Shown: piece after piece, positions 27,227 through 37,670 of the stretch
Numbering within the stretch: the first letter of the stretch is position 1
Layout: each line of letters starts with the position of its first letter
Assembly (NCBI RefSeq): GCF_014062345.1
Contig: NZ_JACGLS010000001.1
Span: 434,001 to 498,000 of the forward strand
Length of the DNA stretch: 64,000 nt
From: Tenacibaculum pelagium
GTDB lineage: Bacteria; Bacteroidota; Bacteroidia; Flavobacteriales; Flavobacteriaceae
Direction of reading: 5' to 3'
Notes under the pieces: model-generated
Told to the model about the DNA's origin: nothing
What the model saw: only the letters and a program-made list of their open reading frames with translations
Database searches by the model: none
Program-made: the position numbers and the translations under genes

Positions 27227-28615
27227 ATGAAATACGACGTATTAATAATAGGAAGTGGTCCTGGAGGTTATGTAACAGGAATTAGAGCTTCTCAATTAGG
27301 TTTTAAAGTTGCCATTGTAGAGAAAAGTGAACTAGGTGGAATTTGCTTAAACTGGGGATGTATTCCTACCAAAGCATTATTAAAATCTGCACAGGTTTAT
27401 GATTATTTAAAACATGTTGATGCTTACGGATTAAAAGCGGAAGCAATCGATAAAGATTTCGACGCTGTTATTAAACGTAGTCGTGGTGTTGCAGAAGGAA
27501 TGAGCAAAGGTGTTCAGTTCTTAATGAAGAAAAACAAAATTGATATTATCAACGGTTTTGGTAAGGTAAAACCTGGGAAAAAAGTTGATGTAACTGATGC
27601 TGACGGAAAAGTAACTGAATATTCTGCTGATAATATTATTATCGCAACTGGTGCTCGTTCTCGTCAATTACCAAACTTACCTCAAGATGGTAAAAAAGTA
27701 ATTGGTTACCGTGAGGCAATGAGCTTATCAAAGCAACCAAAATCTATGATTGTTGTAGGTTCTGGAGCAATTGGTGTTGAGTTTGCTCATTTTTACAACT
27801 CAATGGGAACTGATGTGACTGTTGTTGAGTTTATGCCAAATATTGTTCCTGTAGAGGACAAAGATGTTTCTAAACAAATGGAGCGTTCTTTCAAAAAAAC
27901 TGGAATTAAAGTGATGACAAATTCTTCTGTAGAATCTGTTGACACTTCTGGTGATGGCGTAAAAGCTACTGTGAAAACTAAAAAAGGAGAAGAAATTTTA
28001 GAAGCTGATATCGTTTTATCTGCAGTTGGAATTAAAACAAATATTGAAAACATCGGATTAGAAGATGTTGGAATTATTACTGATAGAGATAAAATCTTAG
28101 TTAACGACTGGTACCAAACAAATATCCCAGGATATTATGCAATTGGTGATGTTACTCCTGGTCCTGCTTTAGCACACGTTGCTTCTGCTGAAGGAATTAC
28201 TTGTGTTGAAAAGATTGCAGGCGTTCATACTGAAGCTATCGACTATGGAAATATTCCTGGATGTACCTATGCAACTCCAGAAATTGCTTCTGTTGGTTTA
28301 ACTGAAGAAAAAGCTAAAGAAGCCGGATATGAATTAAAAGTAGGAAAATTTCCTTTCTCTGCTTCTGGTAAAGCCAAAGCTGCTGGAACTCCTGACGGAT
28401 TTGTAAAAGTAATTTTTGATGCTAAATATGGTGAATGGTTAGGATGCCATATGATTGGCGCTGGTGTAACCGATATGATTGCAGAGGCTGTTTTAGGTCG
28501 TAAATTAGAAACTACTGGACACGAAGTATTAAAAGCAATTCATCCTCACCCAACAATGAGTGAAGCGGTAATGGAAGCTGTAGCTGATGCTTATGATGAA
28601 GTAATTCATTTATAA
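27227..28615 (+). CDS. lpdA: Dihydrolipoyl dehydrogenase
   Basis: This is a 462-residue FAD disulfide oxidoreductase, the E3 subunit shared by the pyruvate and 2-oxoglutarate dehydrogenase complexes. Motifs: FAD-binding GSGPGGYVTG (residues 8-17), redox disulfide CLNWGC (about residues 40-45), NAD-binding GSGAIGVEFA (about residue 178), and the C-terminal catalytic HPHPTMSE. A terminator follows at once. Identity is firm; which complex it serves cannot be told here. Confidence 0.95.
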   Translation: MKYDVLIIGSGPGGYVTGIRASQLGFKVAIVEKSELGGICLNWGCIPTKALLKSAQVYDYLKHVDAYGLKAEAIDKDFDAVIKRSRGVAEGMSKGVQFLMKKNKIDIINGFGKVKPGKKVDVTDADGKVTEYSADNIIIATGARSRQLPNLPQDGKKVIGYREAMSLSKQPKSMIVVGSGAIGVEFAHFYNSMGTDVTVVEFMPNIVPVEDKDVSKQMERSFKKTGIKVMTNSSVESVDTSGDGVKATVKTKKGEEILEADIVLSAVGIKTNIENIGLEDVGIITDRDKILVNDWYQTNIPGYYAIGDVTPGPALAHVASAEGITCVEKIAGVHTEAIDYGNIPGCTYATPEIASVGLTEEKAKEAGYELKVGKFPFSASGKAKAAGTPDGFVKVIFDAKYGEWLGCHMIGAGVTDMIAEAVLGRKLETTGHEVLKAIHPHPTMSEAVMEAVADAYDEVIHL

Positions 28616-28643
28616 GATTATTTTAAATAACTAAAATAAAAGA

Positions 28644-28670
28644 CCTCGCCTATATTGGCGAGGTTTTTTT
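28644..28670 (+). terminator. Terminator of lpdA
   Basis: A CCTCGCC/GGCGAGG hairpin with a six-base loop is followed by seven T. Confidence 0.9.
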
Positions 28671-28677
28671 ATATTTG
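28670..28677 (+). promoter_or_regulatory. -7 box of the amidohydrolase gene
   Basis: TATATTTG fits TAnnTTTG. It begins in the T-run of the lpdA terminator and lies 18 bp upstream of the ATG at 28696. Confidence 0.55.
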
Positions 28678-28695
28678 AAAATCAACTTTTATCAA

Positions 28696-30465
28696 ATGAA
28701 AAAAAAGCATTACCTATACTTAGTTTTAGTACTTATTTTATCCGTATTTTCTATTTATTGGTTTTCTGATGAACCTTTTCAATCAAAAAAACATTCTACT
28801 TTATTAATAAAAAACGGTAAAATTTATACTTCAAATCCAAAACAACCTTGGGCTGAAGCTATGTTAATTAAAGATGAAAAAATAAGCTTTATAGGAAGTA
28901 GCAAAGAAGCTCTAAAAGTTAGTAATAATGTATCTGAGACAATAAATTTAAATGGTAAATTAGTTTTACCTGGACTTATTGATTCGCATACGCATCCAGG
29001 TTTAGTTGCTCTTTTTGCTGATGTAAACCCTATACCCGAAGGTTCTATAAAAGAAAAACTGGAATGGTTAAAAAGTTTTAATAAAGAGAATCCTGATTTA
29101 CCATACATTATTGCAGGAACTTGGTTTTGGGAAGATTTTGATAAAAATGGTCCTCATAAAAGAGATTTAGATGCTATTGTAAATGACAAACCTGTTATTT
29201 TAGTTGAAGACTGGGGACACAGTATTTGGGTAAATAGTAAGGCTTTAGAAATGATGGGGGTAAATAAGAGTACAAAAGATCCTGTAGCAAATTTGTCTTT
29301 TTTTTATCGTGATAAAAACGGTGAGCCTACTGGTTGGATTAAAGAATTTGCTGCATTCCCATTTTTAAAAAAGCTTTTAAAAATAAATAAAGAAGATTTA
29401 GAGTTTGTATTAGAATTCTTCTTAAACTACCTAAGCTCAAATGGTGTAACTACATTATTCGATGGAGGCAACTTTAATTTTGATAACGATGTTTACGAAG
29501 CACTAAATAAATTAGACAAAGAAGGAAAACTTCATCATACTTATGAAGCCAGTTATCATGTATTTTTACCAGAGCACATAAATATAGCAATAGATGAACT
29601 AAAAAAACTTAAAAAAAAATATCAAAGTGATAATTTAAATTTCAACACTATTAAAATTCATTTTGATGGTATAAAAGAAATAAGAACTGCAGCAGTTTCT
29701 AAAGTTTATAATGATGATTTACATAATAAAGGAAATATTTTAGTTGCTGAAGACGTTCTAACAAATTTTATTGAAGAACTACACAAAGAAAAGATTGATT
29801 TACATGTACATACTGTTGGAGATTTTGCTATAAAAACAGCTTTAAACGCTTATGAAAGAGCAACTGAAAAATTTGGGAAATTAAACACTAAACTTACATT
29901 AAGTCATTTAGAAATAATGGACCCAAAGGATATTGATAGAATGAAAAAGCTTAATGTAGTTGCTAATTTCACTCCACATTGGCATGGAGACCCAGCTCCT
30001 TTTTTAGATGATGTTTTAGGAGAAAGAAACAAACATATTATGAAAGCTCAACCTTTAATAGATAATCAAACAATAGTTACTTTTTCCAGCGATATAACTT
30101 CTCCAGCAGAATACAATCGTTCAAATCCTTTTTTAGGGATGCAAGTTGCACACAATCGTCAAGATATTGAAGGTGGTAAAACTGCACCAATCATGGAACC
30201 CCTTTCCGAAAGATTAGATTTAAAAGATTTAATTAAAGGTTATACAATAAATGGAGCAAAACAATTAAAGTTACAAAATAAATTAGGTTCTCTAGAAAAA
30301 GGCAAAAATGCAGATTTTATTATTCTTGATCACAATATCTTTAATTCTGACAGATATGATATTCACAATGCTAAAATTAAATACACTTTTAAAAATGGAA
30401 ATAGAGTTTTTATAAGAAACTTTAAAGCAAATGTAAATGAGAAACTAATTGAATGGTTGTATTAA
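28696..30465 (+). CDS. Membrane-anchored or secreted amidohydrolase (YtcJ-like)
   Basis: This is a 589-residue protein from the ATG at 28696; a TTG seven codons upstream falls inside the promoter. A hydrophobic N-terminal helix (YLYLVLVLILSVFSIYWF) suggests export or anchoring. The amidohydrolase_3 fold is shown by DSHTHPGL (HxH metal site), HVHTVGD, THWHGDPAP and SSDITSP near the C-terminus. Such enzymes cleave amide bonds of diverse substrates. It is a single gene with no informative neighbour. Confidence 0.85.
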   Translation: MKKKHYLYLVLVLILSVFSIYWFSDEPFQSKKHSTLLIKNGKIYTSNPKQPWAEAMLIKDEKISFIGSSKEALKVSNNVSETINLNGKLVLPGLIDSHTHPGLVALFADVNPIPEGSIKEKLEWLKSFNKENPDLPYIIAGTWFWEDFDKNGPHKRDLDAIVNDKPVILVEDWGHSIWVNSKALEMMGVNKSTKDPVANLSFFYRDKNGEPTGWIKEFAAFPFLKKLLKINKEDLEFVLEFFLNYLSSNGVTTLFDGGNFNFDNDVYEALNKLDKEGKLHHTYEASYHVFLPEHINIAIDELKKLKKKYQSDNLNFNTIKIHFDGIKEIRTAAVSKVYNDDLHNKGNILVAEDVLTNFIEELHKEKIDLHVHTVGDFAIKTALNAYERATEKFGKLNTKLTLSHLEIMDPKDIDRMKKLNVVANFTPHWHGDPAPFLDDVLGERNKHIMKAQPLIDNQTIVTFSSDITSPAEYNRSNPFLGMQVAHNRQDIEGGKTAPIMEPLSERLDLKDLIKGYTINGAKQLKLQNKLGSLEKGKNADFIILDHNIFNSDRYDIHNAKIKYTFKNGNRVFIRNFKANVNEKLIEWLY

Positions 30466-30481
30466 CATTTACAAACTAACT

Positions 30482-30523
30482 ATGAAATACGAACTAAACA
30501 TCAGTTTACATTCAGTGGGATAA
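30482..30523 (+). CDS. Candidate 13-codon leader peptide, element 1
   Basis: A tiny ORF (MKYELNISLHSVG) opens a short unit whose sequence at 30502-30540 aligns with 31269-31309. Shared blocks are CAGTTT, TGGGAnAATTGTT and ATGAAAAAGAA. A hairpin follows at 30547-30570. In a second frame this copy reads QWDNC where the other copy reads WWENC, so the coding status is uncertain. Translation is not proven; the homology of the two elements is the main support. Confidence 0.3.
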   Translation: MKYELNISLHSVG

Positions 30524-30546
30524 TTGTTATGAAAAAGAAGTCTAAA

Positions 30547-30577
30547 AACCGGAGTTTACTACTTCGGTTTTTTTTAT
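30547..30577 (+). terminator. Terminator/attenuator-like hairpin of element 1
   Basis: AACCGGAG pairs with CTTCGGTT (one G-T pair) around a seven-base loop and is followed by a T-run. The lipoprotein promoter overlaps the T-run. Confidence 0.75.
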
Positions 30578-30582
30578 ATTTG
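30575..30582 (+). promoter_or_regulatory. -7 box of the lipoprotein gene, possibly leaderless
   Basis: TATATTTG fits TAnnTTTG but ends only three bases before the ATG at 30586. The expected start of transcription coincides with the start codon. Confidence 0.45.
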
Positions 30583-30585
30583 AGC

Positions 30586-31041
30586 ATGAAGAAATTAATC
30601 CCAATATTCGTACTCTTAATTGTATGTTTCTCTTCTTGTAAAAAGGAAGAAGAAAAAAAAACGCCTGTACACCCTTTAAACATGCCTTTAAATGAACGTC
30701 CAATACCTACCCTTCCTAACTCAAATAATCTTGCAACAGGAGTTGTAGGCGGAGCACATTATATATGCCCTAAAAAATGTAAAGGAGGAACTTCAAGTGC
30801 TAAAGGAGCTTGTCCTGTATGTAAAACTGCACTTGCTCACAATCAAGCTTTTCACAATACAGCTACTCCAACTACTAGTACTCCAGCAGCATCACCTATA
30901 GCTAAACCTGCTTCAGGTCCAAATGCAAAAGGCATATATCATTATACCTGTAAAAATGGTTGTGCTGGAGGTGGAGACGCCGCAGGTAAATGTGCTAGTT
31001 GTAGTTCAGACTTAGCACACAACGCTGCTTATCACAATTAA
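30586..31041 (+). CDS. Lipoprotein with two heavy-metal-binding-like Cys/His modules
   Basis: This is a 151-residue protein starting at the ATG at 30586, because an in-frame start at 30529 would place coding sequence over the hairpin and promoter. The signal peptide ends in the lipobox FSSC, so it is lipid-anchored. Two similar ~37-residue modules follow: HYICPKKC ... GACPVCKTALAHNQAFHN and HYTCKNGC ... GKCASCSSDLAHNAAYHN. They resemble the heavy-metal-binding domain (CP-x-H ... CP-x-C-G-M-x-L) of copper/heavy-metal systems, duplicated and with an added AHN end. A metal-binding role at the envelope is likely but the metal is unknown. Confidence 0.82.
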   Translation: MKKLIPIFVLLIVCFSSCKKEEEKKTPVHPLNMPLNERPIPTLPNSNNLATGVVGGAHYICPKKCKGGTSSAKGACPVCKTALAHNQAFHNTATPTTSTPAASPIAKPASGPNAKGIYHYTCKNGCAGGGDAAGKCASCSSDLAHNAAYHN

Positions 31042-31069
31042 TAAACACAAAAACTTATATCATATATAA

Positions 31070-31098
31070 ACCTCATCAATTAAAATTGGTGAGGTTTT
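31070..31098 (+). terminator. Terminator of the lipoprotein gene
   Basis: CCTCATCAATT pairs with AATTGGTGAGG (one G-T pair) and is followed by TTTTA. Confidence 0.82.
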
Positions 31099-31200
31099 AT
31101 TTTGTTAAAGCTCAATACATCAATGACTTATACTGAACTCAATAACAAAACAGTTAAATATTTATCATTTTAATAAAAAAAAACGCCAATCATTACATTT

Positions 31201-31217
31201 TCGGCACGTTTATTGCA
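31201..31217 (+). promoter_or_regulatory. Sigma54-like (-24/-12) promoter of element 2
   Basis: CGGCACGTTTATTGCAT matches TGGCACG-N4-TTGCAT with one mismatch. GG at 31203-31204 and GC at 31215-31216 have the exact ten-base spacing of RpoN promoters. Transcription would begin about 31228, some 20 bases before the small ORF at 31249. Confidence 0.7.
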
Positions 31218-31248
31218 TTTAACAAAGCTTTAACACAAATCACAAACT

Positions 31249-31296
31249 ATGAAAAACTATCTACTAAACAGTTTTAATTGGTGGGAGAATTGTTAA
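31249..31296 (+). CDS. Candidate 15-codon leader peptide with tandem Trp, element 2
   Basis: The ORF MKNYLLNSFNWWENC starts 20 nt after the expected start of a sigma54-type transcript and ends 17 bases before a strong hairpin. Two adjacent Trp codons recall an attenuation leader peptide. No tryptophan gene follows: the next gene is ettA on the other strand. The downstream block is shared with element 1. It may be a small regulatory RNA with a coding head, or a relic leader. There is no proof of translation. Confidence 0.4.
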   Translation: MKNYLLNSFNWWENC

Positions 31297-31313
31297 TGAA
31301 AAAGAAAGAAAAA

Positions 31314-31341
31314 ACTCGAAGTATGCTAGCTTCGAGTTTTT
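31314..31341. terminator. Terminator after element 2, also usable by ettA
   Basis: A perfect ACTCGAAG/CTTCGAGT stem with an eight-base loop has a T-run on the plus side and an A-run on the other side. Confidence 0.85.
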
Positions 31342-31369
31342 GTTTTTTATAACGATATGTAAAACTAAT

Positions 31370-33061
31370 TTACCTAATCAGTTTTTTATACTTAATACGT
31401 TTTGGCATTAAATCTCCTCCTAAACGTTTCTTTTTATTCTCTTCATAATCTGAGAAAGAACCTTCAAAGAAATATACTTGACTATCTCCTTCGAAAGCCA
31501 AAATATGTGTACATATTCTATCTAAAAACCATCTATCGTGCGAAATTACCACAGCACAACCAGCAAAGTTTTCTAAACCTTCCTCTAAGGCTCTTAATGT
31601 GTTTACATCTAAATCATTGGTAGGCTCATCTAAAAGTAATACGTTTCCTTCTTCTTTTAATGTCATAGCAAGGTGTAAACGATTACGCTCACCACCAGAA
31701 AGTGTGTTTACTTTCTTATTTTGCTCACTACCTCCAAAGTTAAAACGACTTAAATAAGCGCGAGAATTTACTTGTTTACCTCCCATCATTACTAAATCTT
31801 GACCATCAGAGAAGTTTTCCCAAATAGATTTTTCAGGATCAATATTAGAATGCGCTTGATCTACATATGCAATCTTAGCAGTTTCACCTACTTTAAAGCT
31901 TCCTGCATCAGGAGTTTCTTCACCCATTATCATTTTAAAAATAGTGGTTTTACCAGCACCGTTAGGTCCGATAATTCCAACTATTCCAGCTTGTGGCAAG
32001 TTAAATTCTAAGTTTTCGTATAATAATTTATCTCCAAATGCTTTTGAAACACCAGTAGCCTCAATTACATTGGTACCTAAACGAGGACCATTAGGAATAT
32101 AAATCTCTAATTTTTCCTCTGTTTGTTTTTGATCTTGACTCATCAATTTCTCATAGTTCTTCAAACGCGCTTTTTGCTTTGTTTGACGACCTTTTGCTCC
32201 TTGACGAACCCAGTCCAACTCTCGTTCTAATGTTTTTTGACGCTTAGAAGCTGTTTTGCTTTCTTGCGCCATTCTTGTAGATTTTTGATCTAACCAAGAA
32301 GAATAGTTTCCTTTCCATGGTATACCTTCTCCTCTATCTAATTCTAAAATCCATCCTGCTACATTATCTAAGAAATATCTATCGTGCGTTACAGCAATAA
32401 CAGTTCCTTTATATTGTGCTAAATGATGCTCTAACCAGTGTACAGATTCTGCATCTAAGTGGTTGGTAGGCTCATCTAGTAATAAAATTTCTGGCTCTTG
32501 TAATAACAATCTACAAAGTGCAACTCTACGACGCTCTCCTCCAGATAATACTCCAATCTTTTTATCAGGATCTGGAGTACGTAATGCATCCATCGCTATT
32601 TCTAACTTAGTATCTAATTCCCAAGCATTAGAAGCATCAATTTTATCTTGTAATTCAGCTTGCTGGTTCATTAACTTCTCCATCTTATCTGGATCAGAAT
32701 ACACTTCTTCTAAACCAAACATGTCGTTAATTTTGTTGTATTCATCCAAAATAGCTACCGTTTCGGCAACTCCTTCTTTTACAACTTCCATTACTGTTTT
32801 TTCATCGTCTAATTTAGGCTCTTGCTCTAGATAACCAACTTTATAGCCTGGAGAAAAAGTAACATCTCCTTGATAGTTTTTTTCAACACCAGCAATAATT
32901 TTTAGCAATGTTGATTTACCCGATCCGTTTAAACCTAAAATTCCAATTTTAGCTCCGTAAAAGAAACTTAAATAAATATCTTTTAAAACTTGTTTTCCTG
33001 TACTTTGATAGGTCTTAGAGACCTTATTCATTGAAAAAATGACTTTTTTATCGTCGCTCAT
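31370..33061 (-). CDS. ettA: ABC-F translational throttle ATPase EttA
   Basis: This is a 563-residue protein with two ATPase domains and no membrane segment. Walker A GLNGSGKST (about residue 40) and GPNGAGKTT (about 354), signatures LSGGERRRVALCRLL and LSGGERNRLHLAMTL, and Walker B LLLDEPTNHLDAESVHWLE and LLLDEPTNDLDVNT are all intact. The inter-domain linker is rich in Arg, Lys and Gln. Length and linker match EttA, which binds the ribosomal E site and gates entry into elongation according to the energy state. It is preceded by a small membrane-protein gene 19 bp upstream. Confidence 0.93.
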   Translation of the reverse strand: MSDDKKVIFSMNKVSKTYQSTGKQVLKDIYLSFFYGAKIGILGLNGSGKSTLLKIIAGVEKNYQGDVTFSPGYKVGYLEQEPKLDDEKTVMEVVKEGVAETVAILDEYNKINDMFGLEEVYSDPDKMEKLMNQQAELQDKIDASNAWELDTKLEIAMDALRTPDPDKKIGVLSGGERRRVALCRLLLQEPEILLLDEPTNHLDAESVHWLEHHLAQYKGTVIAVTHDRYFLDNVAGWILELDRGEGIPWKGNYSSWLDQKSTRMAQESKTASKRQKTLERELDWVRQGAKGRQTKQKARLKNYEKLMSQDQKQTEEKLEIYIPNGPRLGTNVIEATGVSKAFGDKLLYENLEFNLPQAGIVGIIGPNGAGKTTIFKMIMGEETPDAGSFKVGETAKIAYVDQAHSNIDPEKSIWENFSDGQDLVMMGGKQVNSRAYLSRFNFGGSEQNKKVNTLSGGERNRLHLAMTLKEEGNVLLLDEPTNDLDVNTLRALEEGLENFAGCAVVISHDRWFLDRICTHILAFEGDSQVYFFEGSFSDYEENKKKRLGGDLMPKRIKYKKLIR

Positions 33062-33080
33062 TTTCTAATATTTTCTTTAA

Positions 33081-33263
33081 TTAAACTCTACCTTTTAATG
33101 CGTTAAAAACCCAAGCGTTTGCAAAGAAACCAACACCAACAGCTCCAAACCCCCATCCTGCTACATCTTGATATCTATATATTCCCATTAAAACTAATAG
33201 GATTCCCATTAAAATCATTATAAGAGTCGCCCAACCTAGGACTGTATTTTTATTCATTGCCAT
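33081..33263 (-). CDS. Small CAL67264-family membrane protein
   Basis: This is a 60-residue protein with two hydrophobic helices (LGWATLIMILMGILLVLMGIY; FGAVGVGFFANAWVFNAL). Size and pattern match the flavobacterial CAL67264 membrane family. It is probably co-transcribed with ettA. The function is unknown. Confidence 0.78.
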   Translation of the reverse strand: MAMNKNTVLGWATLIMILMGILLVLMGIYRYQDVAGWGFGAVGVGFFANAWVFNALKGRV

Positions 33264-33416
33264 AATATACTTTTTACAAAAAATATGAACTACAAATATC
33301 GGTATTTATTTAGACTTAACCATATTGAAATAAAGTATAAAACCTCTGTTAAAACAGACATAAAAATTAATCATCTATTTCTATTGATAAAATACTCAAT
33401 AATAAATATTGTAAAA

Positions 33417-33962
33417 CTAGTTTTCTATTCTTCTAAAATGATTTTGAACTACCTTATCTAGGTATATTTGAGTCTTAACACATTCAAAACTAAGTTTATT
33501 GGGAAGGCTAGAAAATAAGGAAGATCCTTCTCCTAAAAGAACAGGAATTCTTGTAAGAATAATTTCATCTATCAAATCCTCTTTTAGAAAACTTTGAATG
33601 ACTTTTCCTCCATCTATATAGAGTTTATTATATCCTTTTTTATGTATTTGCTCTAAAACACCTTTTAAAGCTCCATTTACAAAAAAGACTTTTCCTTCTA
33701 AGTTTTTCGGTACCTTAGTAAGAGTAGTACTTAACACAAAAACTGATTTTTGATAAGGCCATTCGATACCAAAACCTAAAACGGTTTCATAAGTAGTTCT
33801 TCCCATCACTAATGCGTCTATCTTTGAAGTAAATTCTTGATACCCCATATCTATATTCTCTGGGTTCGGAATTTCATGTAACCAATCTATATTTCCATTT
33901 TTATCTGCTATAAACCCATCTAAACTTGTTGCTATGAATACTTTATTGCTTTTTTGTTTCAT
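33417..33962 (-). CDS. Dihydrofolate reductase-like (RibD C-terminal) protein
   Basis: This is a 181-residue protein with the RibD_C/DHFR-like fold: FIATSLDGFIADKNGNIDWL at the N-terminus, MGRTTYETVL (about residue 53) and YIDGGKVIQSFL (about 114). It belongs to the YyaP/YwjB group of NADPH reductases, which mostly lack a known substrate. It is a single gene; 153 bp of AT-rich sequence separate it from the small membrane gene downstream, with no feature I can assign. Confidence 0.85.
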   Translation of the reverse strand: MKQKSNKVFIATSLDGFIADKNGNIDWLHEIPNPENIDMGYQEFTSKIDALVMGRTTYETVLGFGIEWPYQKSVFVLSTTLTKVPKNLEGKVFFVNGALKGVLEQIHKKGYNKLYIDGGKVIQSFLKEDLIDEIILTRIPVLLGEGSSLFSSLPNKLSFECVKTQIYLDKVVQNHFRRIEN

Positions 33963-34008
33963 AATAAATGATTCGATTATTTTTAAATATAATTCATTCT
34001 TAGTTAAG

Positions 34009-34034
34009 AAAAAAGCCCGTCAATTACGACGAGC
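34009..34034 (-). terminator. Terminator of the 2,4-dienoyl-CoA reductase-like gene
   Basis: Arms GCCCGTC and GACGAGC (one mismatch) lie beside six A, which gives a U-tract on the minus strand. Confidence 0.8.
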
Positions 34035-34063
34035 CTCTTACAACATGATTTTAAATTTATAAA

Positions 34064-36145
<2,082 letters not shown>

Positions 36146-36154
36146 TTAGAAAAC

Positions 36155-36180
36155 AAAAAACTCGAAGCATATACTTCGAG
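36155..36180 (-). terminator. Terminator of the pirin gene
   Basis: CTCGAAG/CTTCGAG stem with a six-base loop; the A-run at 36155-36160 gives a U-tract on the minus strand. It separates pirin from the dienoyl-CoA reductase gene. Confidence 0.85.
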
Positions 36181-36188
36181 TTTAATAA

Positions 36189-37058
36189 TTAATATAAATA
36201 TCCCATTTTGCCTTTTTGGTAATCACGTAGTGCTTCCATAATCTCAGTCTGCGAATTCATTACATAGGGTCCCCAAGAAGCTACTTTTTCTTTAATTGGC
36301 TCCCCAGATAATACCAATAGCGTACTTTCTTTTTTAGCTTCAATTTCTATAGAATCACCATCTTGAAGAAAAGTTACCATCTGCGTAGCTCCCTTTTTTA
36401 ATGTTGCTTCGTTATTAATTAAAACTTCACCATCTAATAGATATACTAAAGATTCGTGTGTTTTAGACAAATCTATTTCCATCTTTCCTTTTTTAGCAGT
36501 TTTAACTGTAAATACATTTACTTCTGTCTGAGTTTTAATTAACCCTTTTTCACCTTTTTGTTCTCCAGCAATTATCTTTAACGCTATAGTATCATCACTA
36601 TTTTTTACAACTGGAATCTGTTCGCTTTTTAAATGCTGATAATTTGCAGGCATCATCTTTTTCTCCGCTGGAAGGTTTAACCAAAGTTGAATACCTTCTA
36701 GTTCTCCTCCTTTTTTTACAAACTCTTTTGTCGGCCCCTCAGCATGTACTATTCCTCTACCAGCTGTTGTCCATTGCACATCTCCTGCTTTTACTAACAT
36801 CTCATTTCCTAACGAATCTCTATGTAATTGTTCTCCTTTAAACAATAATGTAATTGGTTCAAATCCACGATGAGGATGTGCTCCTAAATCAAAAGGATTG
36901 TTAAATTCGCTTATTGCATAGGGTCCGTAATGATGTAATAGTAAAAATGGATCTACATTCTCTACTCCTTCTGTTGGTAATGGTTGACGTAATTTTATTG
37001 GTCCCATATTTACTAAAGGACTTCCTACTTTATGCTGTATTGTTTTTAAATTTTTCAT
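36189..37058 (-). CDS. Pirin family bicupin protein
   Basis: This is a 289-residue protein with the pirin N-terminal cupin: FLLLHHYGP, HPHRGFEPITLLF (metal His at about residues 60-62) and GIVHAEGP (about 101-108). A pirin_C cupin follows, with LVLSGEPIKE and YVMNSQTEI. Related enzymes act as quercetinases or redox sensors, and in bacteria they often sit in electrophile or oxidative stress operons. The promoter carries the 37159-37188 operator. The Cys/His pattern for metal binding looks complete. Confidence 0.9.
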   Translation of the reverse strand: MKNLKTIQHKVGSPLVNMGPIKLRQPLPTEGVENVDPFLLLHHYGPYAISEFNNPFDLGAHPHRGFEPITLLFKGEQLHRDSLGNEMLVKAGDVQWTTAGRGIVHAEGPTKEFVKKGGELEGIQLWLNLPAEKKMMPANYQHLKSEQIPVVKNSDDTIALKIIAGEQKGEKGLIKTQTEVNVFTVKTAKKGKMEIDLSKTHESLVYLLDGEVLINNEATLKKGATQMVTFLQDGDSIEIEAKKESTLLVLSGEPIKEKVASWGPYVMNSQTEIMEALRDYQKGKMGYLY

Positions 37059-37143
37059 TTTTATATTTTTTAGATTTTACTTTCTTTTATCTTTATTAAA
37101 ATGAAAAACTGCTTGGTATTTTTTGTTTTTTATATACTCGCTT

Positions 37144-37151
37144 CATGATTA
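37144..37151 (-). promoter_or_regulatory. Probable -7 box of pirin (variant)
   Basis: The complement reads TAATCATG, a weak match to TAnnTTTG. It is kept because its centre lies exactly 26 bp from the operator centre, as at the other two operator-bearing promoters. Confidence 0.4.
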
Positions 37152-37158
37152 GTTACTT

Positions 37159-37188
37159 TTAAAATATTTTCCAAGGAAAATATTTTAA
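37159..37188. promoter_or_regulatory. MarR-type operator A (pirin promoter)
   Basis: This is a 30-bp inverted repeat. Arms of 14 bp read TTAAAATATTTTCC and GGAAAATATTTTAA around a two-base AA centre. It lies upstream of pirin and just after the marR stop. The core TATTTTCC-AA-GGAAAATA recurs at 37962-37979 and, imperfectly, at 40083-40100. Confidence 0.72.
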
Positions 37189-37197
37189 GAAATTTTT

Positions 37198-37635
37198 TTA
37201 CCTTATTTTATCTAATAAATCACTTAATTGAATTGCTTCTGTTTCTGAAAGATTTTCTAAAAAATCTAAGTCAATTGATGCATCTATTTCTGAGAGTAAC
37301 TTTAATCCTGATTTAGAAATATTAATATAAACTACTCTCCTATCATGCTCACATCTAATCCTTTCAATAAGATTTTTATCACATAACTTATCCATTAAAC
37401 GAGTAGCATTTGGCGCGCGTTCAATCATTCTATCTTTAATAATTTGAACTTTTGTTGGTTCTCCTGCTCCTCTTAAAATTCTAAGTATATTAAATTGTTG
37501 TGGAGATATTCCGTAAGGTTTAAAAAACTCGTTCTCTTTACTACTTAACCAATTTGCTGTATACTTAATATTGATTAATGCTTTCACCTTATTATTTGGA
37601 AATTTAGATTTTATATCTTTAGAAATATCCCCCAT
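37198..37635 (-). CDS. MarR family transcriptional regulator
   Basis: This is a 145-residue winged-helix protein: ISPQQFNILRILRGAG (about residues 44-59), recognition helix region ERAPNATRLMDKLCDKNLIERIRC, wing HDRRVVYINISKSGLKLL, and a C-terminal dimer helix. MarR proteins bind inverted repeats and often respond to phenolics or oxidants. It lies 35 bp after the glutaredoxin-like gene, so it is co-transcribed with it. It is the best candidate to bind operators A, B and C. Confidence 0.9.
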   Translation of the reverse strand: MGDISKDIKSKFPNNKVKALINIKYTANWLSSKENEFFKPYGISPQQFNILRILRGAGEPTKVQIIKDRMIERAPNATRLMDKLCDKNLIERIRCEHDRRVVYINISKSGLKLLSEIDASIDLDFLENLSETEAIQLSDLLDKIR

Positions 37636-37670
37636 TTTTTATTCACTTAAAACTTGTTATTGACGTAATA

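Noticed and set aside
30529..30586. Upstream in-frame start of the lipoprotein (MKKKSKNRS...)
   Set aside because: It would place coding sequence over the element 1 hairpin and the -7 box and would put a charged extension before a clean lipoprotein signal peptide.
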